Of a stretch of DNA of 5,078 bases, positions 1 through 5,078 are shown piece after piece. The stretch is taken from NCBI RefSeq assembly GCF_041687175.1, contig NZ_JAWLCK010000161.1, positions 1 to 5,078 of the forward strand, read 5' to 3'. Under the pieces are notes generated by a model. That model made no database searches and was not told the origin of the DNA. It saw only the letters and a program-made list of their open reading frames with translations. Each line of letters opens with the position of its first letter. Positions within the stretch are counted from its first letter, which is position 1. The position numbers and the translations under genes were made by a program. This DNA is from Lutispora sp041687175 (lineage in GTDB: Bacteria; Bacillota; Clostridia; Lutisporales; Lutisporaceae).

Positions 1-1
1 T

Positions 2-37
2 GAGATTATAACAAGAACAGAACACCAGGGATTTTAA
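2..37 (+). CDS. possible C-terminal tail of an upstream gene (partial)
   Basis: One forward frame is open from the window edge and gives about eleven residues (EIITRTEHQGF) before a TAA at 35-37. It is the only forward frame that is not closed within the first dozen bases. A strong intrinsic terminator begins 17 bases later, which fits the end of a rightward gene. The fragment is too short to assign a family, and it could simply be noncoding. Confidence 0.3.
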   Translation, partial: EIITRTEHQGF

Positions 38-53
38 CAGTTATAAATAGTTA

Positions 54-98
54 AAAAAGCCTCTTAGGTATAGTTATATTATATCTAAGAGGCTTTTT
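54..98 (+). terminator. strong intrinsic terminator, probably bidirectional
   Basis: Arms 54-72 and 80-98 pair over 19 positions around a 7-base loop (73-79), with a single G-U pair. The core is GCCTCTTAG paired with CTAAGAGGC. An A-run precedes the left arm and a T-run ends the right arm, so the hairpin can stop transcription in either direction. It separates whatever lies to the left from the XRE-cupin gene. Confidence 0.9.
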
Positions 99-257
99 AA
101 TTGATATATAATTTTACGAAAATATTTCGTGTATTAAATATATATAAAATTAAATAAAAAAAGATTTAGCATTACTAAAAAATAAAGGATTTTTCAATCT
201 TATATAGAATAAATGTAGTTAATATAATATTCAGAAAAAAGCAAAAATTTTTACGGT

Positions 258-286
258 TTTATCTATGTCGCTGATAAAATTATAAT
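258..286 (+). promoter_or_regulatory. candidate sigma-A promoter of the XRE-cupin gene, with overlapping inverted repeat
   Basis: A perfect -10 (TATAAT, 281-286) lies 17 bases after a poor -35 (TTTATC, 258-263, three of six matches). An inverted repeat, TTTTATC (257-263) and GATAAAA (273-279) with a 9-base gap, covers the -35 and most of the spacer, which is where a repressor would sit. A further TTTATC lies at 297-302, just after the expected start site. The weak -35 would fit a regulated promoter. Other TATAAT strings occur nearby (for example 223-228) in this AT-rich stretch, so the choice is not certain. Confidence 0.4.
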
Positions 287-367
287 ATTTTGTAACTTTA
301 TCAAGAAAGAAAGTGCTATAGACTTATGAAAAGAGAAATTTCACATAATATTATGAGAGGTGAGCAT

Positions 368-928
368 ATGAAGGAAGAATTAGGTCAAAAAATAAATGAT
401 ATTAGAAATTCAAAAGGAATGACACTTAAGGATTTAAGTGAAAAGACAGGTCTATCAGTTGGATTTTTGTCACAAGTGGAAAGAGGATTAACCTCTATAG
501 CTATCTTATCCTTAAAGAGCATAGCTGATGCTTTAGATACAGATTTGTCCGTATTCTTCGCACCTCCCAAAAAAAATCGTTCACTGGTATTAAGAAGCTA
601 TGAGCAAGAATCCTTTCAATATGAAAACTATAGCTACATTTTATCTAACCTGTCAGGGGATATGAAAGATAGAAACATAGAAGTCATGTTGGTAACAATT
701 TTACCGGGAGATGATAAGGGTGCTCCAGCTAAATCTCCACATACTGGTGAGGAATTTATTTATGTGTTGGAAGGAATACTGACTTTGTATTACAACGATG
801 AAGAGTATATTTTGTATCCTGGAGACAGTGCTCATTATAAGGCTACAGAGCCACATACGTGGAGAAATGAAACAAACAGGCTCGTAAAGATCTTATCAGT
901 CAACACCCCGATTATTTTTAATAGTTAA
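368..928 (+). CDS. XRE-family HTH regulator with C-terminal cupin sensor domain
   Basis: This is a 186-residue cytoplasmic transcription regulator. Residues about 5-63 form an XRE/lambda-repressor-type helix-turn-helix (GMTLKDLSEKTGLSVGFLSQVERG), followed by the typical SLKSIADALDTDLSVFF segment. Residues about 105-180 form a cupin_2 small-molecule domain, with SPHTGEEFIYVLEG (H125, E129), PGDSAHY (H156) and EPHTW (H163) as likely metal or ligand positions. I chose the ATG at 368 over the in-frame ATG at 326. A seven-base match to the anti-SD (GAGGTGA, 357-363) sits correctly before 368, and family members begin with this kind of MxEELGQKI sequence. The 326 start has only a distant, weak purine stretch. 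In this family (PuuR-like and relatives) the cupin domain senses metabolites, often for amine or amino-acid catabolism. The ligand here is unknown. It may bind its own promoter repeat. No terminator is visible before the next gene. Confidence 0.93.
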   Translation: MKEELGQKINDIRNSKGMTLKDLSEKTGLSVGFLSQVERGLTSIAILSLKSIADALDTDLSVFFAPPKKNRSLVLRSYEQESFQYENYSYILSNLSGDMKDRNIEVMLVTILPGDDKGAPAKSPHTGEEFIYVLEGILTLYYNDEEYILYPGDSAHYKATEPHTWRNETNRLVKILSVNTPIIFNS

Positions 929-985
929 GGAATCATTATAGACAAATATGAAACATGCTGGTTTAGAATAGCAAAGGGAACTCAA

Positions 986-1014
986 TAGACATCCTATCTT
1001 CCATATACTATACT
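986..1014 (+). promoter_or_regulatory. sigma-A promoter of the sigma-54 activator gene
   Basis: The -35 TAGACA (986-991, five of six matches to TTGACA) and the -10 TATACT (1009-1014, five of six matches to TATAAT) are separated by exactly 17 bases. The expected transcription start near 1020-1022 is about 22 bases before the ATG at 1044. This suggests the activator can be made independently of the XRE-cupin gene upstream. Confidence 0.65.
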
Positions 1015-1043
1015 AATAAAAAAACTATATAGCAGGTGATGCT

Positions 1044-2402
1044 ATGGGCAAGCTGGAAAGGATAATAAAGGATAAAGAATTCATATTGGAAAGCCTCCAT
1101 GATGGTATATCCATAATAGACCATAGAGGTATTGTTGTCTATGTAAACAACTCCAATACCAGGATAACCAAGAAGGACAAAAGCTATTTTCTGGGCAAGC
1201 ATGTGCAGGATGTGGTGCCTGATTCTGGCATGCTTGGAGTATTGGAAACAGGTAAAAAATTAGTAGATATAACCACCCATGTATTTGACGCCACCGTCAT
1301 ATCAAATATAGTACCTATACTGGATGGTGAACGGATCATTGGCGTCATATCCATATTCAGAGATATAACCGAGATAAAGCAACTCAATGACAAGCTGGAA
1401 TATGCCAACACCACCATAAAGCAGCTTTATGGGAAACTGCAGGAAGTAAATGAGAATAAGAGCGATCTGGTGGTAGGAAAGAGCCAGGCCATGAGGGAAG
1501 TTATGAAATATGCCCTAAAGGCTAGCATGGTTGACTCAAACCTTCTTATAGAGGGAGAAAGCGGAACGGGCAAAGAAGTATTGGCAAGGTTTGTGCACAA
1601 GAACAGTCCCCGAAAGGACAAGCCTTTTCTGGCTGTCAATTGTGCTTCTATACCCTTTAATCTGTTGGAAAGTGAACTTTTCGGTTATGAGGAAGGGGCT
1701 TTTACAGGAGCAAAAAAAGGTGGACATCCGGGCTTTTTTGAAATGGCAGCCGGCGGAACTCTTTTGCTGGATGAAATAGGTGATATGGATATCGCTCTTC
1801 AATCTAAAATACTGAGGGTGATCCAAAACAAAGAAATCATAAAAATAGGAGGCAATAAGATGCTTCCTGTGGATGTGCGGATTATAGCTGCAACCCACAA
1901 GGACCTGAGAGCCTTGGTTGCTGCAGGGAAGTTCAGAGAAGATTTGTATTACAGGCTTGAAGTAATAAAGATATTTATTCCGCCTTTGAGGGAGAGGAAA
2001 GAAGATATCATATATTATATAGACAACATGCTCAGCAAGATGGGCAAAAAAACGGGAAGAGATGTGAGATTGGGAGAGGATGCTCTAAAGATACTTAATA
2101 ACTATGATTATCCCGGGAACATAAGGGAACTGGAGAATATAATCGAAAGAGCCGTGGTAATGGATGAGGATGGGATCATTTCTAAAAAGGATCTTCCTCT
2201 CTATGTGACAGAGCAGGATCCAAAAAGCAGCAGCCAGCTCAATCTGCAATACCAGGATCACTTTCCCACCATGGAAGAAATAGAAGCTGATGCTATAAGA
2301 AAAGCCATGGAGAAATATAAAAATAAGTCAAAGGTAGCAGAAACTTTGAATATATCTAGAGCAGCCCTATATAGGAAGATGGAGAAGTATAATATAAAGT
2401 GA
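1044..2402 (+). CDS. PAS-domain sigma-54-dependent transcriptional activator (bacterial enhancer-binding protein)
   Basis: A 452-residue activator of RNA polymerase carrying sigma-54 (RpoN). Residues about 12-110 form a PAS sensor (LHDGISIIDHRGIVVYVN, then VISIFRDITE). A short coiled coil (about 110-137) leads to the AAA+ ATPase (about 142-386). Visible motifs are Walker A GESGTGKE (171-178), the sigma-54 contact loop GAFTGA (218-223), Walker B GGTLLLDEIG (237-246), sensor I AATH (282-285), the arginine-finger region FREDLYYRL (297-305) and sensor II PGNIREL (357-363). A Fis-type HTH (about 427-449, SKVAETLNISRAALYRK) closes the protein. All catalytic motifs are intact and the length is normal for the family. 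There is no receiver domain, so it probably responds to a small molecule rather than a kinase. The start is supported by AGGTGAT (1034-1040), a seven-base anti-SD match. Isoleucine is mostly ATA in the first 60 codons, unlike the MCP next door. A candidate target promoter lies at 5005-5021. Confidence 0.96.
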   Translation: MGKLERIIKDKEFILESLHDGISIIDHRGIVVYVNNSNTRITKKDKSYFLGKHVQDVVPDSGMLGVLETGKKLVDITTHVFDATVISNIVPILDGERIIGVISIFRDITEIKQLNDKLEYANTTIKQLYGKLQEVNENKSDLVVGKSQAMREVMKYALKASMVDSNLLIEGESGTGKEVLARFVHKNSPRKDKPFLAVNCASIPFNLLESELFGYEEGAFTGAKKGGHPGFFEMAAGGTLLLDEIGDMDIALQSKILRVIQNKEIIKIGGNKMLPVDVRIIAATHKDLRALVAAGKFREDLYYRLEVIKIFIPPLRERKEDIIYYIDNMLSKMGKKTGRDVRLGEDALKILNNYDYPGNIRELENIIERAVVMDEDGIISKKDLPLYVTEQDPKSSSQLNLQYQDHFPTMEEIEADAIRKAMEKYKNKSKVAETLNISRAALYRKMEKYNIK

Positions 2403-2501
2403 TTTCATGATAGTTCAATATTTACGATTTTTAACATTATTTATCTAAATATGGCGTTTTATGTATTTTTATGATAAACTATGTAGTAATAATTACCATG
2501 T

Positions 2502-2509
2502 AGGAGGTG
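2502..2509 (+). promoter_or_regulatory. ribosome binding site of the MCP gene, overlapping a false GTG start
   Basis: AGGAGGTG here is an eight-base match to the anti-SD sequence. The GTG at 2507-2509, which opens the longest frame with a standard start, is the last part of this site and cannot be its own start. Eight bases after the final GG comes CTG (2516-2518). The paralogous fragment downstream has the same AGGAGG, an eight-base gap and then TTG (4570), at the matching protein position. Confidence 0.8.
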
Positions 2510-2515
2510 CTTATT

Positions 2516-4213
2516 CTGAACATCTCAAAATTATTAAAAGTCATGGGATTTATATTTATTATTCTAGCTTTATTAACGGGCACCAGTATATACTACTTTA
2601 ATACAGGCATTGAGAAAGAACGAAATGCTGTAAGCAGACAAGCTGAAATGCGAGATTTGGCTTCTGAACTGATAGAGGTTACAGAATATAAGACAGATCA
2701 AGTTAAAGCCTATGTTCAGTTTGGCCTGGAAGTAAGCTATAACAACTATTTAAAAGAGATAAACGAAACCAAAACTGTAGAAAGCATATTAAACAGAATC
2801 AAAGAATTAAATGTCTCCAAAGAAAGCATGAATTATTTGGAAAATGCCATTTCTGTTTCTAATAACCTTACTAAGGCTGAAGCGAAAGCTCTTGAGGCAT
2901 ACGAAAATAAAGACAAAGAAATGGCTGAATTTCTGGTAACCAATTCAGGCTATGAAGCAAGTAAAACTACAATGATGGAATATCTAGAATTATTTGAAGG
3001 AAAAATAAATGAAGAAGCTAAAGCCTACACTTCAGAAATAATGGTTCAAACAGACTTTCTATTTATGATAATTGTAATAACTTCATCATTGCTTGTGGTA
3101 TTTGTACTCTTCACTTTTATTATTCTAAACAAAAAAATCTCCCGACTTGCTGATATATCTAACAAGATGACGGAACTTTCCAATAATGAAGGCGATTTGA
3201 CCTCACAATTACAGATAAAAAGCAAAGATGAAGTAGGTAAAATAGGCATAGCCTTTAATAAAATGATTTCCAATCTTAGAAGCCTTATTTCTGAAGTAAA
3301 CGACACAACAGAAGTAGTATCAAGCGAAACTCAGAAACTTGAAACTACAGTTGAAGAAGTTGCTACGAGAATGAAAGGAATAAATCATTCAGTGGAAGAA
3401 ATAACAGGAGGGGCAGAGGAGCTGAGTGCTACCACTGAAGAGGTTAATGCTTTTACAGAAGAAATCTCAAGTGCTGCAATTCACCTTGAAACTAAAGCAG
3501 AAGAAGCGAAAAAATCTTCGCAAGAAATTCATGAAAGAGCTATTGCAATAAAAAATGAGTCAGCTAAAGCTATGGAAAGAGGCAATGCACTTTATAAAGA
3601 AAAATATGAAGTAATCAAAAAAGCTATAGAGCAAGGTCAGGTAGTTGATGAAGTAAAGGTTATGGCTGATTCTATAGGAGATATTGCGTCTCAGACCAAT
3701 CTTCTGGCATTAAATGCAGCTATAGAAGCTGCAAGGGTAGGAGAAGCAGGGAAAGGCTTCGCGGTAGTTGCTGATGAAGTGAGAAAGCTTGCTGAGCAGT
3801 CAAGCGAAGCTGTGAATAACATACATATTGTAGTGGACAAAGTAGAAGCGGCTTTCAGAAATCTCTCCATGGGTTCAAGTGAAGTTCTTGATTTCTTATC
3901 CAATGAAATGCAACCAAGTTATCAATTGTTGATGAATACAGGGGAGCAGTACAGTAAAGATGCCGAGTTCATAAATAAAATGGCTGATGAGATACTATCT
4001 GCAGTGAAAACCATGAATGCATCTATCGAACAAGTTAGTGGTTCCATACAGAATGTATCCGCCATTGCTCAGGAATCAGCAGCAGGTACTGAAGAAATAT
4101 ATAGCACTGTAAGCGAGAGCGTTGAAGCAGTAGAAGAGTTAGTAAAGTCTGCTCAAGAACAGCAGGAAATGGCGCTAAGGCTTAAAGAATTGGTGAGCAG
4201 ATTCAAAATTTAA
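2516..4213 (+). CDS. methyl-accepting chemotaxis protein (transmembrane receptor), probable CTG start
   Basis: A chemoreceptor of 565 residues counted from CTG 2516. Order: TM1 (about 7-29), extracellular ligand domain of about 150 residues predicted all-helical (30-180), TM2 (181-205), HAMP (about 206-258, with DEVGKIGIAFNKM), then a long cytoplasmic coiled coil. The hairpin tip that contacts CheA and CheW is highly conserved (387-429, containing SQTNLLALNAAIEAARVGE and GKGFAVVADEVRKLAEQS). Glu/Gln-rich helices either side supply methylation sites. There is no C-terminal CheR/CheB-tethering pentapeptide; it ends RFKI. The GTG at 2507 lies inside the SD, so I place the start at CTG, giving MNISKLLKVMGFIF, which aligns with MSVSKLLKIMGSIF of the downstream paralog. 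ATT at 2513 is a less likely alternative. It lies 113 bases after the activator with no visible terminator between, so read-through is possible. A weak -10 (TAAACT, 2475-2480) occupies the place of the paralog's TATAAT. The ligand is unknown. Confidence 0.93.
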   Translation: MNISKLLKVMGFIFIILALLTGTSIYYFNTGIEKERNAVSRQAEMRDLASELIEVTEYKTDQVKAYVQFGLEVSYNNYLKEINETKTVESILNRIKELNVSKESMNYLENAISVSNNLTKAEAKALEAYENKDKEMAEFLVTNSGYEASKTTMMEYLELFEGKINEEAKAYTSEIMVQTDFLFMIIVITSSLLVVFVLFTFIILNKKISRLADISNKMTELSNNEGDLTSQLQIKSKDEVGKIGIAFNKMISNLRSLISEVNDTTEVVSSETQKLETTVEEVATRMKGINHSVEEITGGAEELSATTEEVNAFTEEISSAAIHLETKAEEAKKSSQEIHERAIAIKNESAKAMERGNALYKEKYEVIKKAIEQGQVVDEVKVMADSIGDIASQTNLLALNAAIEAARVGEAGKGFAVVADEVRKLAEQSSEAVNNIHIVVDKVEAAFRNLSMGSSEVLDFLSNEMQPSYQLLMNTGEQYSKDAEFINKMADEILSAVKTMNASIEQVSGSIQNVSAIAQESAAGTEEIYSTVSESVEAVEELVKSAQEQQEMALRLKELVSRFKI

Positions 4214-4225
4214 TAAGTTGTATAT

Positions 4226-4268
4226 AAATGACACATGAAGCAAAAAATCTGATATCATGTGTCATTTT
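4226..4268 (+). terminator. probable intrinsic terminator of the MCP gene
   Basis: Arms 4226-4238 and 4255-4267 pair perfectly over 13 positions (core ATGACACATGA with TCATGTGTCAT). They enclose a 16-base loop and begin 12 bases after the MCP stop codon. The T-tract is short (TTTT then G), so termination may be incomplete. Confidence 0.65.
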
Positions 4269-4378
4269 GTTACAATAGAAATTTATATATGTTTAATAAT
4301 TGATTCTGATACAAAAGAGTCTCGAGATTATTTTGCTGAAGATTTGTTTATTTTATCTACATATGCTTAATATTCAGA
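4269..4378. other. noncoding stretch after the MCP, no recognisable gene
   Basis: This is part of the 356-base gap between the MCP and its truncated paralog. One frame is open without an in-frame ATG and ends at a TAA (4368-4370). Its last third reads like protein (DSDTKESRDYFAEDLFIL), but I recognise no family and see no ribosome binding site. It could be further decayed coding sequence belonging to the relic activator that follows in another frame, or chance. Confidence 0.3.
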
Positions 4379-4429
4379 GCAGCAGCTGAAGCAATGAATA
4401 TATCCCGAGCAGCTCTATATAGAAAATAC
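4379..4429 (+). pseudogene. relic of a sigma-54 activator: C-terminal Fis-type HTH only
   Basis: The frame from 4379 reads AAAEAMNISRAALYRK, closely matching the end of the intact activator (AETLNISRAALYRK at its residues 432-445). Over 14 aligned codons, 12 residues are identical. About 33 of 42 bases match, counted by hand, and several of the differences are synonymous. Upstream the frame is closed by TGA at 4337-4339, and no AAA+ sequence precedes it. Downstream it runs into unrelated residues until TAA at 4499-4501. The distance from the conserved lysine codon to the following MCP start is 143 bases here and 137 in the intact pair. This marks it as the tail of a second activator-MCP module whose activator has been deleted. 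An ATG at 4394 could start a 35-residue peptide, but no SD precedes it. Confidence 0.8.
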
Positions 4430-4505
4430 CTAGATATTGGGTTAAGTAAATCTATGGATGACTTTTTGATTTATATGATAAATTTCGACATAATTGGCTA
4501 AATAG

Positions 4506-4534
4506 TTAAAATAATTGCATAATTATGTTATAAT
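4506..4534 (+). promoter_or_regulatory. sigma-A promoter of the truncated MCP, with an inverted repeat in the spacer
   Basis: The -35 TTAAAA (4506-4511, four of six matches) and a perfect -10 TATAAT (4529-4534) are 17 bases apart. The predicted start near 4541 is about 29 bases before the TTG start codon. An inverted repeat, ATAATT (4511-4516) and AATTAT (4521-4526), fills the spacer and could be an operator or simply AT-rich chance. The same relative position before the intact MCP shows a weaker -10 (TAAACT). Both are followed directly by ATGTAG, which supports homology of the two leaders. Confidence 0.6.
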
Positions 4535-4569
4535 ATGTAGAACTGAAAATCTTTTAGGAGGTAATTCAT

Positions 4570-4806
4570 TTGAGCGTATCGAAACTGTTAAAGATTATGG
4601 GTTCTATATTTATAATATTATGCATAGCTGCAATTGTGGGTCTATACAATATTAACCTATATATAGGAAATGAGCGGAATGCTGTAGATAGAGAGGCTCA
4701 AATTAGGGAGTTAACATCACAATTTATATCAGCTACCAATTATAAATCAGAATTAGTCAAATCATATATACAATATGGATTAGAAGAAAAATATGATGAA
4801 TTGTAA
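4570..4806 (+). CDS. truncated methyl-accepting chemotaxis protein, N-terminal fragment (78 residues)
   Basis: This is a paralog of the intact MCP cut off early in the ligand domain. It has one transmembrane segment (about residues 7-30) followed by about 48 residues predicted to lie outside the cell. By hand alignment about 38 of 78 residues match the intact MCP, including SKLLK, IFIIL, ERNAV and the YxQ-GLE stretch near the end. The second TM, HAMP and signalling hairpin are all missing, so it cannot signal to CheA. TTG at 4570 is the start: AGGAGGT (4556-4562) precedes it with an eight-base gap after the GG. The frame ends at TAA 4804-4806, five bases before a strong terminator, with no leftover MCP sequence after it. 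That suggests an internal deletion that joined the N-terminus to a gene end. The promoter, SD and terminator are all intact, so a small membrane protein is probably still made. It may be a decaying pseudogene or a retained microprotein; sequence alone cannot decide. Confidence 0.75.
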   Translation: MSVSKLLKIMGSIFIILCIAAIVGLYNINLYIGNERNAVDREAQIRELTSQFISATNYKSELVKSYIQYGLEEKYDEL

Positions 4807-4810
4807 AGAA

Positions 4811-4856
4811 GTGATACACATTTCTAAGTAGGTAGAAAAAAGTGTATCATTTTTTT
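4811..4856 (+). terminator. strong intrinsic terminator after the truncated MCP
   Basis: The outer stem TGATACAC (4812-4819) pairs with GTGTATCA (4842-4849), and an inner stem TTTCTA (4821-4826) pairs with TAGAAA (4833-4838) around a six-base loop. A bulge lies between them. Seven T's (4850-4856) follow directly. It starts five bases after the stop codon and isolates the upstream genes from the sigma-54 promoter to the right. Confidence 0.88.
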
Positions 4857-4902
4857 ACAGTTTGTAATCATGTCTGTCTATTTTCAAAACACAATTCCTT
4901 CT

Positions 4903-4966
4903 TCTGCTGATTTTTATAAATGGAAATATTATTGTTTTAATGGCTAGTATGCTGAAAAACAGCAGA
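4903..4966. promoter_or_regulatory. candidate upstream activating site for the sigma-54 activator (inverted TGCTG/CAGCA)
   Basis: TGCTG (4950-4954) and CAGCA (4960-4964) form an inverted repeat with a five-base spacer. A further copy at 4903-4909 (TCTGCTG) is the exact inverse of 4960-4966 (CAGCAGA). The palindrome is centred about 49 bases before the GG of the -24 element and the distal half-site about 100 bases before it. That is roughly the range where Fis-type enhancer-binding proteins bind. The arms are short, and the assignment rests on position and symmetry only. Nothing else was recognised between 4857 and 5004. Confidence 0.35.
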
Positions 4967-5004
4967 TTACCATTCTAAAATATTATTATTTTCACTGAAT
5001 ATTA

Positions 5005-5021
5005 TGGAATGATTTTTGCAT
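5005..5021 (+). promoter_or_regulatory. sigma-54 (-24/-12) promoter driving a gene beyond the right edge
   Basis: The sequence TGGAATGATTTTTGCAT matches the sigma-54 consensus TGGCAC-N5-TTGCA/T. It has the invariant GG (5006-5007) and GC (5018-5019) exactly 12 bases apart, plus A at the fifth position and the TTGCA block. The fourth position is A instead of C. The predicted start is near 5031, leaving at least 47 bases of leader before the window ends. No start codon with an SD is visible by 5078. The intact sigma-54 activator in this window is the obvious candidate regulator, and a terminator upstream ensures independent control. Confidence 0.72.
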
Positions 5022-5078
5022 AAATGTAGAATGACTTGGAACAGTTGTATTTAATTGTTTTAGGTAAATTAATTATTA

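Noticed and set aside
326..367. N-terminal extension of the XRE-cupin protein from ATG 326
   Set aside because: It lacks a well-placed ribosome site, while GAGGTGA directly precedes ATG 368. The extra 14 residues do not resemble the family N-terminus.
959..973. Possible sigma-54 promoter TGGTTTAGAATAGCA before the activator gene
   Set aside because: The GG-to-GC distance is one base short, which normally abolishes sigma-54 promoter function. A good sigma-A promoter lies just downstream.
1536..1898. 120-residue reverse-strand open frame inside the activator
   Set aside because: It lies entirely within the conserved AAA+ coding region, matches no recognisable family and has no ribosome site. 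It is a shadow of the real gene, as are the other reverse-strand frames in this window.
2452..2466. TGGC string before the intact MCP as a -24 element
   Set aside because: No GC occurs at the required 12-base distance; the bases there are AT.
2446..2477. Sigma-D (flagellar/chemotaxis) promoter TAAA...GATAA before the MCP
   Set aside because: The spacer is about 20 bases rather than about 15, and the GCC preceding GATAA is absent.
4455..4470. TGGATGACTTTTTGAT before the truncated MCP as a sigma-54 promoter
   Set aside because: The spacing is right, but the essential -12 GC is GA. It may be chance or a dead relic, and a sigma-A promoter closer to the gene explains expression better.
4857..5078. 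Riboswitch, tRNA or small gene in the right-hand gap
   Set aside because: I found no cloverleaf, no recognisable riboswitch core and no open frame with a ribosome site on either strand, only the promoter elements listed.
1..5078. CRISPR array, insertion sequence or phage element
   Set aside because: There are no regularly spaced repeats, transposase or integrase motifs, or terminal inverted repeats. The repeated material is paralogous gene sequence.

Overview
This is an AT-rich stretch with strong AGGAGGTG-type ribosome binding sites and short intergenic gaps. All supported genes read left to right. Composition, the XRE-cupin regulator, the PAS/sigma-54 activator and the soluble-tail type methyl-accepting chemotaxis protein (MCP) together point to a low-GC Firmicute, most likely an amino-acid-fermenting member of the Clostridia. 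That placement is an inference; no rRNA or other taxonomic marker is present.

Layout: (1) Positions 1-98 hold what may be the last codons of an upstream gene, followed by a very strong intrinsic terminator. (2) An XRE-HTH/cupin transcription regulator lies at 368-928; its true start is inside the longer open frame. (3) A PAS-AAA+-Fis sigma-54-dependent activator lies at 1044-2402 and has its own convincing sigma-A promoter (986-1014). (4) A full-length transmembrane MCP ends at 4213. Its start appears to be a CTG codon at 2516, because the only standard start codon nearby lies inside the ribosome binding site. A probable terminator follows. (5) Positions 4379-4806 hold the remains of a second, paralogous copy of the same 'activator tail + MCP' arrangement. 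These are a relic of the activator's Fis-type HTH, then a promoter, a ribosome binding site, an MCP cut down to 78 residues and a strong terminator. (6) The last 220 bases hold no gene but contain the only good -24/-12 (sigma-54) promoter I could find in the noncoding parts of the window. It fires rightward off the edge and has inverted TGCTG/CAGCA sites upstream that could be the activator's enhancer.

How the parts may work together (inference): the PAS domain of the activator senses a small molecule and switches on the sigma-54 promoter at 5005-5021, driving a gene or operon just beyond the right edge. The XRE-cupin protein may add a second layer of control in response to a metabolite. The MCP would steer the cell toward or away from the same or a related compound. 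The most interesting points are the decayed second module, whose truncated MCP still carries full expression signals, the CTG start of the intact MCP, and the sigma-54 promoter at the edge.
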